Below are positions 25,401 through 33,793 of a stretch of DNA of 64,000 nucleotides, in pieces; position 1 is the stretch's first letter, and each line of letters opens with the position of its first letter. Under the pieces are notes generated by a model. That model worked only from the letters and a program-made list of their open reading frames with translations, ran no database searches and had not been told where the DNA came from. Both the position numbers and the translations under genes were made by a program. The stretch is from G965232465 sp965276005 (GTDB taxonomy: Bacteria; Pseudomonadota; Alphaproteobacteria; JAQWUY01). The stretch covers positions 2,108,001-2,172,000 of the forward strand of contig OZ254962.1 in NCBI GenBank assembly GCA_965276005.1. Direction: 5' to 3'.

Positions 25401-25547
25401 GCGGTTGCAACCGCTGAGGGCTTTAGCCCGATGTGGTGCTCGATGCGGGGGGAGTGCGTGTGGTATTTTGTCGTGCGAAGCATGGTAAAATCCACATTAA
25501 ACGCACGGGGGGCGAAGCCCCCTAGACTCACGAACAAGCCACAAACG
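25401..25547. repeat. 147-bp structured repeat, copy 1
   Basis: It starts with the palindrome GCGGTTGCAACCGC, then GGGCTTTAGCCC. A long hairpin follows whose arms read TGTGG, ATTTT, CGTGC / GCATG, AAAAT, CCACA around loop GAA, flanked by GTGCGT / ACGCAC. It closes with GGGGGCGAAGCCCCC. The stretch 25355-25852 is otherwise non-coding; open frames across it are products of the repeat composition. Confidence 0.8.
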
Positions 25548-25606
25548 CAAACCAAACAGTATAATACAAACTCACCTGCAATTTTTGCGTTTAAAATTTT
25601 AAAAAT

Positions 25607-25753
25607 GCGGTTGCAACCGCTGAGGGCTTTAGCCCGATGTGGTGCTCGATGCGGGGGGAGTGCGTGTGGTATTTTGTCGTGCGAAGCACGGTAAAATCCA
25701 CATTGTACGCACGGGGGGCGGAGCCCCCTAGACTCACACGCAAGCCACAAACG
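25607..25753. repeat. 147-bp structured repeat, copy 2
   Basis: Direct copy of 25401-25547, exactly 206 bases on, identical for the first ~80 bases and with few changes later. One of these (GCACG for GCATG) restores pairing in the central hairpin, which argues that the RNA or cruciform structure is maintained. Confidence 0.8.
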
Positions 25754-25852
25754 AAAATCAATCCGTGCAATATAGAATTATTTTATATCCTTGCACAATA
25801 TATACATAATGTGATACATTCGGTTTTTAATTTTTTGACGGTATGACACACT

Positions 25853-26890
25853 ATGACTCGGGTTTTGGATGCACAGCACATGGCACACCTTATTGGCGTG
25901 CATGGGTTGGAGACGACTATTAAGGATATTATCGACAGGCTTCGCATCGATTTTGCCAATTGGCAGCGGTTCGAACATATCCCTCGCCCGGCGTTTCATG
26001 TGCCTGATGGGGTGTTGGAATTGATGCCCGTACTCGACGATGAATACTTTATTTGCAAGACCGTAAATGGACACCCTAAAAATCCTGTGATGGGCAAACA
26101 AACGGTGGTGGCAACGGGGCAATTAAACACGGTTGCGGACGGATATCCGGTGCTTATTTGTGAAATGACTTTGGTGACTGCCATGCGTACGGCGGCGGTG
26201 TCGGCTTTGGCGTCTGATGTTATGTCCCGCCCAGATGCCCATGTATTGGCAATTGTCGGCACCGGTGCCCAGAGCGAATACCAAACCATCGCCCACAAAG
26301 CCATTCGGGATATTACCCGCATTCAGTACTTCGACATCGACCCACAGGCAATGGCAAAATATCGGGACAATATGGAGTCGAATTTTGCGGGGGCAAAAGC
26401 CGATCTTATCGCCTGTGCGGATGCACAATCGGCGGTGCAAGGGGCGGATATTGTGCTGGTATGTACCGCTTGTAAATCGCATGGGGAAGTGGTAAAAGAT
26501 GCGTGGCTGTCGAGCGGACAGCACATTAACGGCTTGGGGGGCGATTGCCCCGGCAAGACCGAATTACAACTGGACACCCTGCGGCGGGCAAGGGTGATGG
26601 TGGAGTTTTTTGAACAATCCTTCATCGAGGGCGAAATCCAACGCATGGACGAATCAGAAGCAAAAAACACCGTTGATTTACACTTGTACGAAGCCATTGA
26701 CGGCACCAAAACCGCCCGTGAAAATAATCACCAAATCACTGTATTCGATGCGGTGGGAATTGCTCTAGAAGATTTTTCCGCCTTGATGGTACTCAAACAC
26801 TTGGCACAAAAATACGATGTGGGCAATATTCGACACATGGTGCCAAATATATCAGATCCCAAAAATCTATTCTCAATGCTTAGAAAATAG
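25853..26890 (+). CDS. Ornithine cyclodeaminase family protein
   Basis: 345 residues. The Rossmann core shows IVGTGAQSEYQ (nucleotide binding) and FDIDPQA. INGLGGDCPGKTEL and TVFDAVGIALEDF carry the proton-relay Asp of ornithine cyclodeaminases. The N-terminal substrate-binding half is complete with KTVNGHPKN. The enzyme converts ornithine to proline and ammonia; related family members act on alanine or lysine, so the substrate is not certain. Single gene; its end runs into a tandem repeat. Confidence 0.88.
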   Translation: MTRVLDAQHMAHLIGVHGLETTIKDIIDRLRIDFANWQRFEHIPRPAFHVPDGVLELMPVLDDEYFICKTVNGHPKNPVMGKQTVVATGQLNTVADGYPVLICEMTLVTAMRTAAVSALASDVMSRPDAHVLAIVGTGAQSEYQTIAHKAIRDITRIQYFDIDPQAMAKYRDNMESNFAGAKADLIACADAQSAVQGADIVLVCTACKSHGEVVKDAWLSSGQHINGLGGDCPGKTELQLDTLRRARVMVEFFEQSFIEGEIQRMDESEAKNTVDLHLYEAIDGTKTARENNHQITVFDAVGIALEDFSALMVLKHLAQKYDVGNIRHMVPNISDPKNLFSMLRK

Positions 26891-26952
26891 GGCTTGGAAA
26901 ATAGGGCTTGGAAAATAGGGCTTGGAAAATAGGGCTTGGAAAATAAGCTTTG
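26883..26952 (+). repeat. 14-bp tandem repeat overlapping the ocd stop codon
   Basis: GAAAATAGGGCTTG occurs four times without change from 26883 to 26938, followed by a degenerate fifth unit to 26952. The first copy contains the last codons and TAG of the cyclodeaminase. Unit-number changes would not alter the protein. The remaining 26953-27168 is AT-rich with no recognised feature. Confidence 0.9.
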
Positions 26953-27168
26953 AAAAATAAAAAATATAATTGCAATCGTTTAAAAATAGTGTATACTAGA
27001 TAATGTCTAAAATATCTGAATAGGTATTCTTTATTATGTTATAATATATTATAAATATGTGTGTCTTGTAGTTGTTTGATTTTGTGTCTATTGTCCTACA
27101 ATGTATTAAGAAAAAAATGTACGCAGTATAATAATAATAAAAACGATTTGTTTGAGGACATTAGAAAA

Positions 27169-29316
27169 ATGTGGAACGAAAAGAGCAAAACAGAATTATA
27201 TTTAAACCGTGAATTGTCGTGGTTGTCGTTTGAAGATCGCATTCATGAAGAGGTAACCCGTACCACTTTGCCTTTGTTGGAGCGGCTGCGGTTTTTGTCT
27301 ATTGCTTCGTCGAATCTCGACGAATTCTTTATGGTGCGGGTGGCGGGTATCCGCAACCAAGTGCAACAGAGTGTACAAAAAGTGTCCATCGATGGACAAA
27401 CCCCCATGCAACAGCTGCAAAAAATCCGCATGAAGACTGCCCAACTGTACGAACAGCAACAACAGATGTGGTTCGATTTACAAGCCGCACTAAATTCCGA
27501 AAACATACATATTGTCAAGCCTTGCGACCTGTCGGACGACGAGCAACAATGGGTAACGGATTGGTTTACCAACGAAGTTTTTGCCTCTTTAACGCCGCTG
27601 GCTATCGATTCTTTACGCCCGTTTCCCAATGTGGTAAACGATGGTTTGGTGGTGGTGTGCGATCTTATCAATACGGCAGACCACAGCCAAATGATGGCAT
27701 TGGTGCCGATTCCCTTAGGCTTAAATCGCTTTGTCCATATCCATCGTGCCGATGGGGATTACTTTGTGGCAGTGGAAGATATTATTGTTGCCCACATGGA
27801 TATTTTGTTTTCCGGCTTTACCTTGAATGGGCATGGGATTTTTCACATCGTGCGGGATACGGGTCTGGAAATGAAAGACGAGGCAGATGACTTGGTGGGC
27901 GGCTTTACCGAAAGCCTACGGCAACGGGCATACGGTCAAGTGGTACGGTTGTTTATTCTGGAAGGCATGCCGCCACAGGTACAAAAATTTATCACCAAAA
28001 AATTAAAAGTACAAGATATACAAGTGTATACGGCAAAACACTTGTTAGACATATCGGACATTGGCGAATTGACCAAGATCGACCGTCCCGATTTGGTGTT
28101 TGCCCCGGCAAATATTCGCTTTCCCAGCCTGATACGGGAAATGGAAAACGATTATTTTGCCGCTATTGCCCGCAGTGATTTTATCGTCCATCATCCATAT
28201 GAAACTTTTGATGTGGTGGTCGATTTTTTGGCACAAGCCGCCGCCGATCCGCAAGTGGTGGCGATCAAACAAACTTTGTATCGCACTTCTGATGATTCGC
28301 CGATTGTACGGGCGTTGTGTGAAGCGGCACAACAAGGCAAAAGCGTAACCGCTGTTATCGAAATCAAAGCCCGCTTTAACGAAGAAGCCAATTTAAAACT
28401 GGCAAAACAATTGGAACAGTCCGGGGCTCAGGTGATATATGGGTTTGTAAAAACCAAAATTCACGCCAAGCTGTCGATGGCAATACGACAGGAAAAAGGC
28501 GGGCTAAAATCGTATTGTCATATCGGCACCGGCAACTACCACCCCAGTAACGCCAAAGTGTATACGGATTTTAGTGTATTTAGTTGCGATCCTATGGTGA
28601 CCCGTGATGTGGCAAAGGTGTTTAACTTTGTTACCGGATACGCTATGCCCAAAGGTTTGGAATCGTTGGCGGTGTCCCCATACGGTATTCAAAATATGTT
28701 ATTAGAGTGTATCGACGGGGAAATCGACAACGCTAAACACGGCAGACCCGCTCATATTTGGATCAAGATAAACAACTTGGTATCGCCGATTATTATCAAT
28801 AAACTATACGAGGCGTCCTGTGCGGGGGTGCATATCGAATTGTTGGTAAGAAGTATTTGTTGTTTGCGACCGGGCGTACAGGGGATGAGCGAAAATATTA
28901 CCGTCCGTTCTGTAGTCGGCAGGTTTTTAGAACACAGCCGTATGTACTGTTTTGGCAACGGAAACTCGATACCACACAAGAAAAACATTTTGTATGTGTC
29001 GTCCGCTGACCTGATGCCCCGTAACTTGGAAAGACGCATTGAGGTAGCGATGCCGATCACTGCCAAATCTGTTCGTAACCAATTGTTAAATCAAGTGATA
29101 TATGCGTACAAAAAAGACACAGAACAAAGCTGGTTTATGCAGGCGGACGGTACATATATGCGTAACTTAAACGCCAAAAACCCGTTTTCTGCTCAGTATT
29201 TCTTTATGACCAAAGAAAGCCTGTCCGGTACATCCGGCAAGAAAAAGAAAAAACAAGGTAAAAAACACATGCACATGCCATCGCCAAAAGAATTTTTGCA
29301 CGATATTGATTTCTAA
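27169..29316 (+). CDS. ppk: Polyphosphate kinase 1
   Basis: 715 residues from MWNEKSKTELYLNRELSWLS (ATG at 27169); upstream codons are AT-rich and not family-like. All PPK1 domains are present. The phospho-accepting His lies in IHAKLSMAIRQE, followed by YCHIGTGNYHPSNAKVYTD. The C-terminus has DLMPRNLERRIEVAMPI. A basic Lys-rich tail (KKKKKQGKKH) follows. It makes polyphosphate reversibly from ATP at the membrane. Confidence 0.96.
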   Translation: MWNEKSKTELYLNRELSWLSFEDRIHEEVTRTTLPLLERLRFLSIASSNLDEFFMVRVAGIRNQVQQSVQKVSIDGQTPMQQLQKIRMKTAQLYEQQQQMWFDLQAALNSENIHIVKPCDLSDDEQQWVTDWFTNEVFASLTPLAIDSLRPFPNVVNDGLVVVCDLINTADHSQMMALVPIPLGLNRFVHIHRADGDYFVAVEDIIVAHMDILFSGFTLNGHGIFHIVRDTGLEMKDEADDLVGGFTESLRQRAYGQVVRLFILEGMPPQVQKFITKKLKVQDIQVYTAKHLLDISDIGELTKIDRPDLVFAPANIRFPSLIREMENDYFAAIARSDFIVHHPYETFDVVVDFLAQAAADPQVVAIKQTLYRTSDDSPIVRALCEAAQQGKSVTAVIEIKARFNEEANLKLAKQLEQSGAQVIYGFVKTKIHAKLSMAIRQEKGGLKSYCHIGTGNYHPSNAKVYTDFSVFSCDPMVTRDVAKVFNFVTGYAMPKGLESLAVSPYGIQNMLLECIDGEIDNAKHGRPAHIWIKINNLVSPIIINKLYEASCAGVHIELLVRSICCLRPGVQGMSENITVRSVVGRFLEHSRMYCFGNGNSIPHKKNILYVSSADLMPRNLERRIEVAMPITAKSVRNQLLNQVIYAYKKDTEQSWFMQADGTYMRNLNAKNPFSAQYFFMTKESLSGTSGKKKKKQGKKHMHMPSPKEFLHDIDF

Positions 29317-29336
29317 TTTCCGTATTGGTGGAGGGC

Positions 29337-29392
29337 GGGGGCTACGCCCCCATATCGAGCACCTTCGGCATTCTCCCCCCCCCCCCCCCCCC
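29337..29392. repeat. GC hairpin and an 18-base poly-C tract
   Basis: GGGGGC-TAC-GCCCCC (29337-29351) lies 20 bases after the ppk stop and may end its transcript. It is followed by ATCGAGCACC, shared in reverse with the 147-bp repeats, and by a run of 18 C (29375-29392). The 142-base gap between convergent ppk and metK appears to be a decayed relative of that repeat. Confidence 0.6.
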
Positions 29393-29458
29393 TCACGCTT
29401 CGAATGTGCTCATCGCAAATGCGTAATTCGGGGGTACCCATAGGGGGTTGCAATTATC

Positions 29459-30649
29459 TTATATGGGCTTTGCTATATTTTCTTTTAAAACCTCCACTAA
29501 GTCTAACGCTTCCCATGTAAACAAGCCGTTTTCTGCCTTGCGACCAAAATGTCCATAAGATGAGGTTGGCACATAGATAGGGCGGTTTAAATTGAGGTGG
29601 GTGCGAATGCCTTTGGGGGTTAAATCCATCGATTTTAAAATAGCGGCTACCAATGTTGTGTTGTCGATTGTTCCCGTGTTGTAGGTATCGACGAAAATCG
29701 ACATGGGTTCTGCTACGCCAATAGCGTATGACAGCTGCACCAGGCATCGCTGTGCCAAGCCTGCGGCAACGATGTTTTTTGCCAGATACCGCCCTGCGTA
29801 TGCGGCGGAGCGGTCGACTTTGGTGGGGTCTTTGCCGGAAAATGCCCCGCCCCCATGTGGGGCAGCCCCGCCATAAGTGTCGACAATAATTTTACGCCCT
29901 GTTAAACCCGCATCGCCATCGGGACCGCCGATAACAAATTCACCGGTGGGGTTGACAAACAATTTTTCCACTGCATAGGGCAATACTTCTGTGACAGCTT
30001 TTTCGACAACCGCATACACGCCGTCACGAAATTCTGGAGTGTGTTGGGCGGACACCACCACATTGCCGATACCGATGATTTTGTCGTCTGCACTGTACTT
30101 TAAAGTAACTTGTGATTTCATATCTGGACCAAACCCCGGATTGTCGGGGGATTTACGGATGGCGGATAATTTTTGTAAAATGCGGTGGCTGTAATAAATT
30201 GCCGCTGGCATGAAGTCCGGGGTTTCTATAGTGGCGTATCCGAACATCAGCCCTTGATCGCCCGCCCCTTCTTGTTTGTCTTCGCCTGTGCCTTCGTCTA
30301 CGCCTTGAGCGATGTCTGGCGATTGTCCGTGTAGGCGAAAGTTGATGTCTAGGTGTTGCCAGTGGAATCCGTCCTGTTCATAGCCAATGTCCTTTACTGC
30401 TTTTCGCACTAGGGTACATATATCGTGTTTAGCATGTGGTAAAATGTCACCGTTTGTATCGGTGATACCGTTGCCCCGTACTTCGCCGGCGATGGTTACA
30501 TGGTTGGTTGCCGCCAAAACCTCTGCTGCACAACGGGCAACAGGGTCTTTTGCTAAGCAGTAATCGAGAATTTCATCGGAGATACGGTCGCAAATTTTAT
30601 CTGGGTGTCCCTCAGATACGGATTCGGAAGTAAAGTAATAGTGTGTCAT
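29459..30649 (-). CDS. metK: S-adenosylmethionine synthetase
   Basis: 396 residues. Signatures FTSESVSEGHPDKICDRISD at the N-terminus, GAGDQGLMFGYA, and GGGAFSGKDPTKVDRSAAY are intact. The enzyme joins methionine and ATP to make SAM. The start codon lies four bases after a GGGGGTC that is held in a predicted pseudoknot (30653-30705), so translation is probably controlled by a ligand, most likely SAM or SAH. Confidence 0.97.
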   Translation of the reverse strand: MTHYYFTSESVSEGHPDKICDRISDEILDYCLAKDPVARCAAEVLAATNHVTIAGEVRGNGITDTNGDILPHAKHDICTLVRKAVKDIGYEQDGFHWQHLDINFRLHGQSPDIAQGVDEGTGEDKQEGAGDQGLMFGYATIETPDFMPAAIYYSHRILQKLSAIRKSPDNPGFGPDMKSQVTLKYSADDKIIGIGNVVVSAQHTPEFRDGVYAVVEKAVTEVLPYAVEKLFVNPTGEFVIGGPDGDAGLTGRKIIVDTYGGAAPHGGGAFSGKDPTKVDRSAAYAGRYLAKNIVAAGLAQRCLVQLSYAIGVAEPMSIFVDTYNTGTIDNTTLVAAILKSMDLTPKGIRTHLNLNRPIYVPTSSYGHFGRKAENGLFTWEALDLVEVLKENIAKPI

Positions 30650-30652
30650 AAT

Positions 30653-30705
30653 GACCCCCTTTTTAAAAGCCTACTGCCCACAGTTTTATGGGGGTCGGTG
30701 GTGGG
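30653..30705 (-). promoter_or_regulatory. H-type pseudoknot in the metK leader, SAM-II/SAM-SAH riboswitch-like
   Basis: On the metK strand CCCAC (30705-30701) pairs with GTGGG (30681-30677) to form a short P1. Inside its loop GACCCCC (30696-30690) is perfectly complementary to GGGGGTC (30659-30653). The latter contains the ribosome-binding site just before the ATG at 30649, and is preceded by an A-rich stretch. This is the architecture of SAM-II and SAM/SAH riboswitches, known upstream of SAM-related genes in Alphaproteobacteria. The fold is seen in the bases; the ligand is inferred. Confidence 0.65.
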
Positions 30706-30715
30706 TTAAAAATAA

Positions 30716-30748
30716 TTCAGTCGCCTTTGCGAATCAAAGACGACTGAA
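30716..30748 (-). terminator. 14-bp hairpin followed by TTATTTTT
   Basis: TTCAGTCG..CTTTG and CAAAGG.CGACTGAA pair over 14 positions with one G-U, loop ATTCG, and the minus strand continues AATTATTTTT. It fits an intrinsic terminator for the exporter gene that ends at 30783. It also overlaps the likely metK promoter, so it may instead shape the 5' end of the metK leader. Confidence 0.65.
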
Positions 30749-30775
30749 TATAGTCAGTTTTACCGGTTTTGGCAA
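30747..30775 (-). promoter_or_regulatory. metK: Candidate metK promoter
   Basis: TTGCCA (30775-30770), spacer of 17, TATATT (30752-30747) on the minus strand, each one base off consensus. Transcription would start inside the 5' arm of the adjacent hairpin and run into the pseudoknot. Confidence 0.5.
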
Positions 30776-30782
30776 GGTATTT

Positions 30783-31976
30783 TTATGCCCCGTATACAAA
30801 ATAAATCCCATACGCTACGATTATGGCGGGTACAGTGCTGTATGCGGTTGCCCACAGGGCGGATTTGGGGGCAATCGATAACGCTGGGAACAACGCATCG
30901 CCGTCATTGGAAATGGCATTGCCCATCAGAGCAGAAAACGGAATAACCCCATTGATATACAGAGTCGTTACCACAATCTGTGGTCCACAGCCGGGTAGCC
31001 AGCCGATTAAAATACCCACCAATGGTAACAGCGGGGCGACACTGCCGAATAACACTTGTAAGTCCCACTGCATATAGTGCATGGTGGCGTCATACAAGAA
31101 AAAACTCAGTAATACCCATGCGGAAATAAACCCTGTTTCTGCGACAATACGGCGACCGTGCGATACATTGCGGGCGATGAGAGTCATGGGATTCGACTCT
31201 CGGGGGGCGGCGATAAAAATTGCCAGTGAAAAGGTCGCCATAAACACCGCTAATTGGTTGGCAAAATCCGCATATACAAACGATAAAACCGCATTCGCAT
31301 CCGCCCCGGTAGCATCGATAATCGTCATCATTAAACCGGGAAACAACAACAGCAACCACGCCGTATCGATGGGCTTCCAAAATCCCTGTTTCAAATCTGA
31401 TGCTGTGCCGGATACACGACAGGCAAGGTCTTTAAAACAACATTGGTTTAAATTTTTGCTATGCGGTAACATGTCTATGATATATCCCGTAACAGTACCG
31501 ACAACAATACCGCCCAAAATCACCAACACCGCCACATCCGGTTTGGCGGCAATCAGCAAAAACGCCGCATCGCCCATAGTAGCGGTCAAAGTCGCCACCA
31601 ACGACCCAAACGATGCGGCACCCCGGGCGTACTGGGTGGTGATAACAATAGCCCCCCCACAGCCGGGCATACCCCCCAATGCAGCGGCAATCAACGGTTG
31701 CCATCGCTTGTGGCGGTGCATAATATCAGCAAAGTCGACTTTAAAATATTTTTCCCACCCATACAGCATCGCCAAAGTTAGGGCCACCCAAGTACTCACC
31801 CCCACATAGGTATCGATCATCGATTGGTATAACACCCCGGCAAATTCTGCATTAATAGCCGGAATCGCTGCAATAACCACAAACACCGCCACGAATCGCA
31901 ACCCTGCGGATATTTCTGCACGGGATCTGTACGGGGTTATCTGTGCTTGTGTGGTTTTAATAACAGTTTGTTTCAT
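30783..31976 (-). CDS. Putative 10-TM manganese/heavy-metal exporter (ArsP_2 family)
   Basis: 397 residues from the ATG at 31976 (a TTG at 32003 is less likely). About ten membrane helices are arranged as two related halves, each with a GCG motif: GMPGCGGAIVITTQYARGA and GWLPGCGPQIVVTTLYINGV. This duplicated PGCG signature marks the family annotated as putative manganese transporter or 10-TM heavy-metal exporter. A consensus-like promoter and an upstream palindrome suggest metal-dependent activation. The substrate is inferred. Confidence 0.7.
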   Translation of the reverse strand: MKQTVIKTTQAQITPYRSRAEISAGLRFVAVFVVIAAIPAINAEFAGVLYQSMIDTYVGVSTWVALTLAMLYGWEKYFKVDFADIMHRHKRWQPLIAAALGGMPGCGGAIVITTQYARGAASFGSLVATLTATMGDAAFLLIAAKPDVAVLVILGGIVVGTVTGYIIDMLPHSKNLNQCCFKDLACRVSGTASDLKQGFWKPIDTAWLLLLFPGLMMTIIDATGADANAVLSFVYADFANQLAVFMATFSLAIFIAAPRESNPMTLIARNVSHGRRIVAETGFISAWVLLSFFLYDATMHYMQWDLQVLFGSVAPLLPLVGILIGWLPGCGPQIVVTTLYINGVIPFSALMGNAISNDGDALFPALSIAPKSALWATAYSTVPAIIVAYGIYFVYGA

Positions 31977-32023
31977 AATGTGTAAAATCCTAAAAAATGT
32001 CAAAAATAATGAGTATTAAGTGT

Positions 32024-32052
32024 ACTATATGTAGGTTTTATAGGCATGTCAA
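32024..32052 (-). promoter_or_regulatory. Near-consensus sigma-70 promoter of the exporter gene
   Basis: TTGACA (32052-32047), 17-base spacer, TATAGT (32029-32024) on the minus strand. Transcription would start about 40 bases before the ATG at 31976, leaving no room for a leader riboswitch. Confidence 0.75.
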
Positions 32053-32054
32053 GT

Positions 32055-32100
32055 AAAAAAGTTAGATAAGGCTAACTTTTTTATATATAGCTAACTTTAA
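32055..32100. promoter_or_regulatory. MntR-like palindromic operator plus an extra half-site
   Basis: AAAAAAGTTAG (32055-32065) and CTAACTTTTTT (32072-32082) are perfect inverted arms around ATAAGG, and a third CTAACTTT lies at 32091. The core AAAGTTAG-N6-CTAACTTT has the 8-6-8 layout of the E. coli MntR box (AAACATAG-N6-CTATGTTT). It sits two bases upstream of the exporter's -35, a position for activation. The 32101-32344 leader before nhaD has a small GTCC-AAT-GGAC hairpin (32123-32133) and no recognised riboswitch. Confidence 0.5.
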
Positions 32101-32344
32101 CACACAGGGTAAAACCGCTATTGTCCAATGGACTGAGGGGGATTGCAGATAAAACGGGGGCATTTTTTATGCACATCACCCTTACTATAAACAGCATGGC
32201 ACAATTTTATACAGCGGACACCATATAAATGTTTATCACATACATATTTTTTGTTGTATTTTTTGGGAATCACCCGTATAACCCCTGTGTAAAGCATACA
32301 TATATACGCACCACACATCGAAGATATATAAAGGAGACTGTTAT

Positions 32345-33757
32345 ATGAATACCACCACCAAGTATTTGGGTATGTTATTAACCCTGTTTGTGCCTTCATT
32401 AGCATTTGCCGCTGAAGCGGTCGGGGATTTTACCACCAGCGTATACGGTTTTGTTGCGGTGGCTATTTTTATTGTCGCATACGCTTTTGTCATCTTGGAG
32501 GAGCAATTACACCTAAAAAAGTCTGTGCCGGTGATTATCGCCGCCGGTGTGATTTGGTTTATTATCGCCGCCGCTTTGGCACAACAGGGCAATACCTATG
32601 CCGCCGCAGACAATTTACGCTATGCCATTGTTGAATTTGCCGAATTGTTTTTGTTCTTGTTGGCGGCAATGACTTTTATCAATTCGATGCAAGTATTTGG
32701 CGTTTTCGAAGCCATTCGAGCAAAAATTATCCGCATGGGGCTGTCGTTGCGGGGGATATTTTGGATAACGGGGTTGTTGGCGTTCTTATTGTCCCCGGTT
32801 GCCGATAACTTAACCACCGCATTGGTTATGGGAACTATTGTGATGGCGGTTGCCAGAGACAACAAAAAATTTATTGCCGTTGCCTGTATTAACATTGTCG
32901 TAGCGGCAAATGCTGGCGGGGCGTTTTCCCCGTTTGGCGACATTACCACCTTGATGGTATGGCAGGCGGGTAAAGTACAATTTACCGAATTTTTTGCCTT
33001 GATTATCCCCAGTGTTGTCAATTGGTTGGTGCCGGCGGTGCTGATGAACTTTGTCATCGACAGCCAAAAGCCCGAAGGCTTTGTCGGCGATGCCACCGTT
33101 GCCCCCGGCGGCTTTACGGTGATTGCTCTGTTTGTGTTTTCTATTTTTATGGCAGTATCCGCCCACAACATGTTCCACTTGCCCCCCGTATTAGGCATGG
33201 TGACCGGTTTGGGGTTGTTACAGCTGTATTCTTGGGCATATGATCGGGATTTACGCTTTACCCGTTTGGCACATGTAGAAACAGACGGCGACGAACAACG
33301 CCATCTGGAGCGGGCAAAACGCAAATTCGATGTGTTCCACGAAGTCGAACGGGCAGAGTGGGATACCCTGTTGTTTTTCTATGGCGTTGTGTTGTGCGTT
33401 GGCGGTTTGGGTGCCTTAGGGTATATGGCGTTGTTGTCTGATGCTATGTATACGCAATTGGGCGTGTTTCCAACAAATGTTGTTGTCGGCGTGTTGTCGG
33501 CTATTGTCGATAATATCCCGGTGATGTTTGCCGTATTAACTATGGATCCCGTCATGAATTTAAACGAATGGCTGTTGGTTACTTTAACCACAGGGGTTGG
33601 CGGTAGTTTACTGTCCATCGGTTCCGCCGCAGGCGTTGCCATGATGGGACAAGCCCGTGGAGTATATACTTTTTTTGCCCACCTAAAATGGTCATGGGCA
33701 ATTGCCTTAGGATATGGTTTAAGTATATGGGTGCATACCTTGATAAACGGTATATAG
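32345..33757 (+). CDS. nhaD: Sodium:proton antiporter NhaD
   Basis: 470 residues with about 12-13 membrane helices. It begins with a hydrophobic segment cut-like at AFA. Family signatures are FLLSPVADNLTTALVMG, ANAGGAFSPFGDITTLMVWQ and VDNIPVMFAVLTMDP. NhaD exchanges Na+ or Li+ for protons and is common in marine, haloalkaline and intracellular bacteria. GGAG is ten bases before the ATG. Divergent from the exporter gene over about 370 bases. Confidence 0.93.
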   Translation: MNTTTKYLGMLLTLFVPSLAFAAEAVGDFTTSVYGFVAVAIFIVAYAFVILEEQLHLKKSVPVIIAAGVIWFIIAAALAQQGNTYAAADNLRYAIVEFAELFLFLLAAMTFINSMQVFGVFEAIRAKIIRMGLSLRGIFWITGLLAFLLSPVADNLTTALVMGTIVMAVARDNKKFIAVACINIVVAANAGGAFSPFGDITTLMVWQAGKVQFTEFFALIIPSVVNWLVPAVLMNFVIDSQKPEGFVGDATVAPGGFTVIALFVFSIFMAVSAHNMFHLPPVLGMVTGLGLLQLYSWAYDRDLRFTRLAHVETDGDEQRHLERAKRKFDVFHEVERAEWDTLLFFYGVVLCVGGLGALGYMALLSDAMYTQLGVFPTNVVVGVLSAIVDNIPVMFAVLTMDPVMNLNEWLLVTLTTGVGGSLLSIGSAAGVAMMGQARGVYTFFAHLKWSWAIALGYGLSIWVHTLINGI

Positions 33758-33793
33758 ACTATACTTTGCAAATTTTGTGTTTTGTGATATTGT

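Noticed and set aside
25256..25750. 164-codon minus-strand reading frame across the repeats
   Set aside because: It overlaps dksA and both 147-bp repeats; the amino acids repeat because the DNA repeats, and no ribosome-binding site is present.
26883..26952. CRISPR or attachment site
   Set aside because: Contiguous 14-bp tandem units without spacers or flanking integrase.
32101..32344. Na+ (DUF1646-type) or yybP-ykoY riboswitch before nhaD or the exporter
   Set aside because: No match to conserved junction motifs is visible. The exporter promoter leaves a leader of about 40 bases only. An Infernal search of this stretch would settle it.
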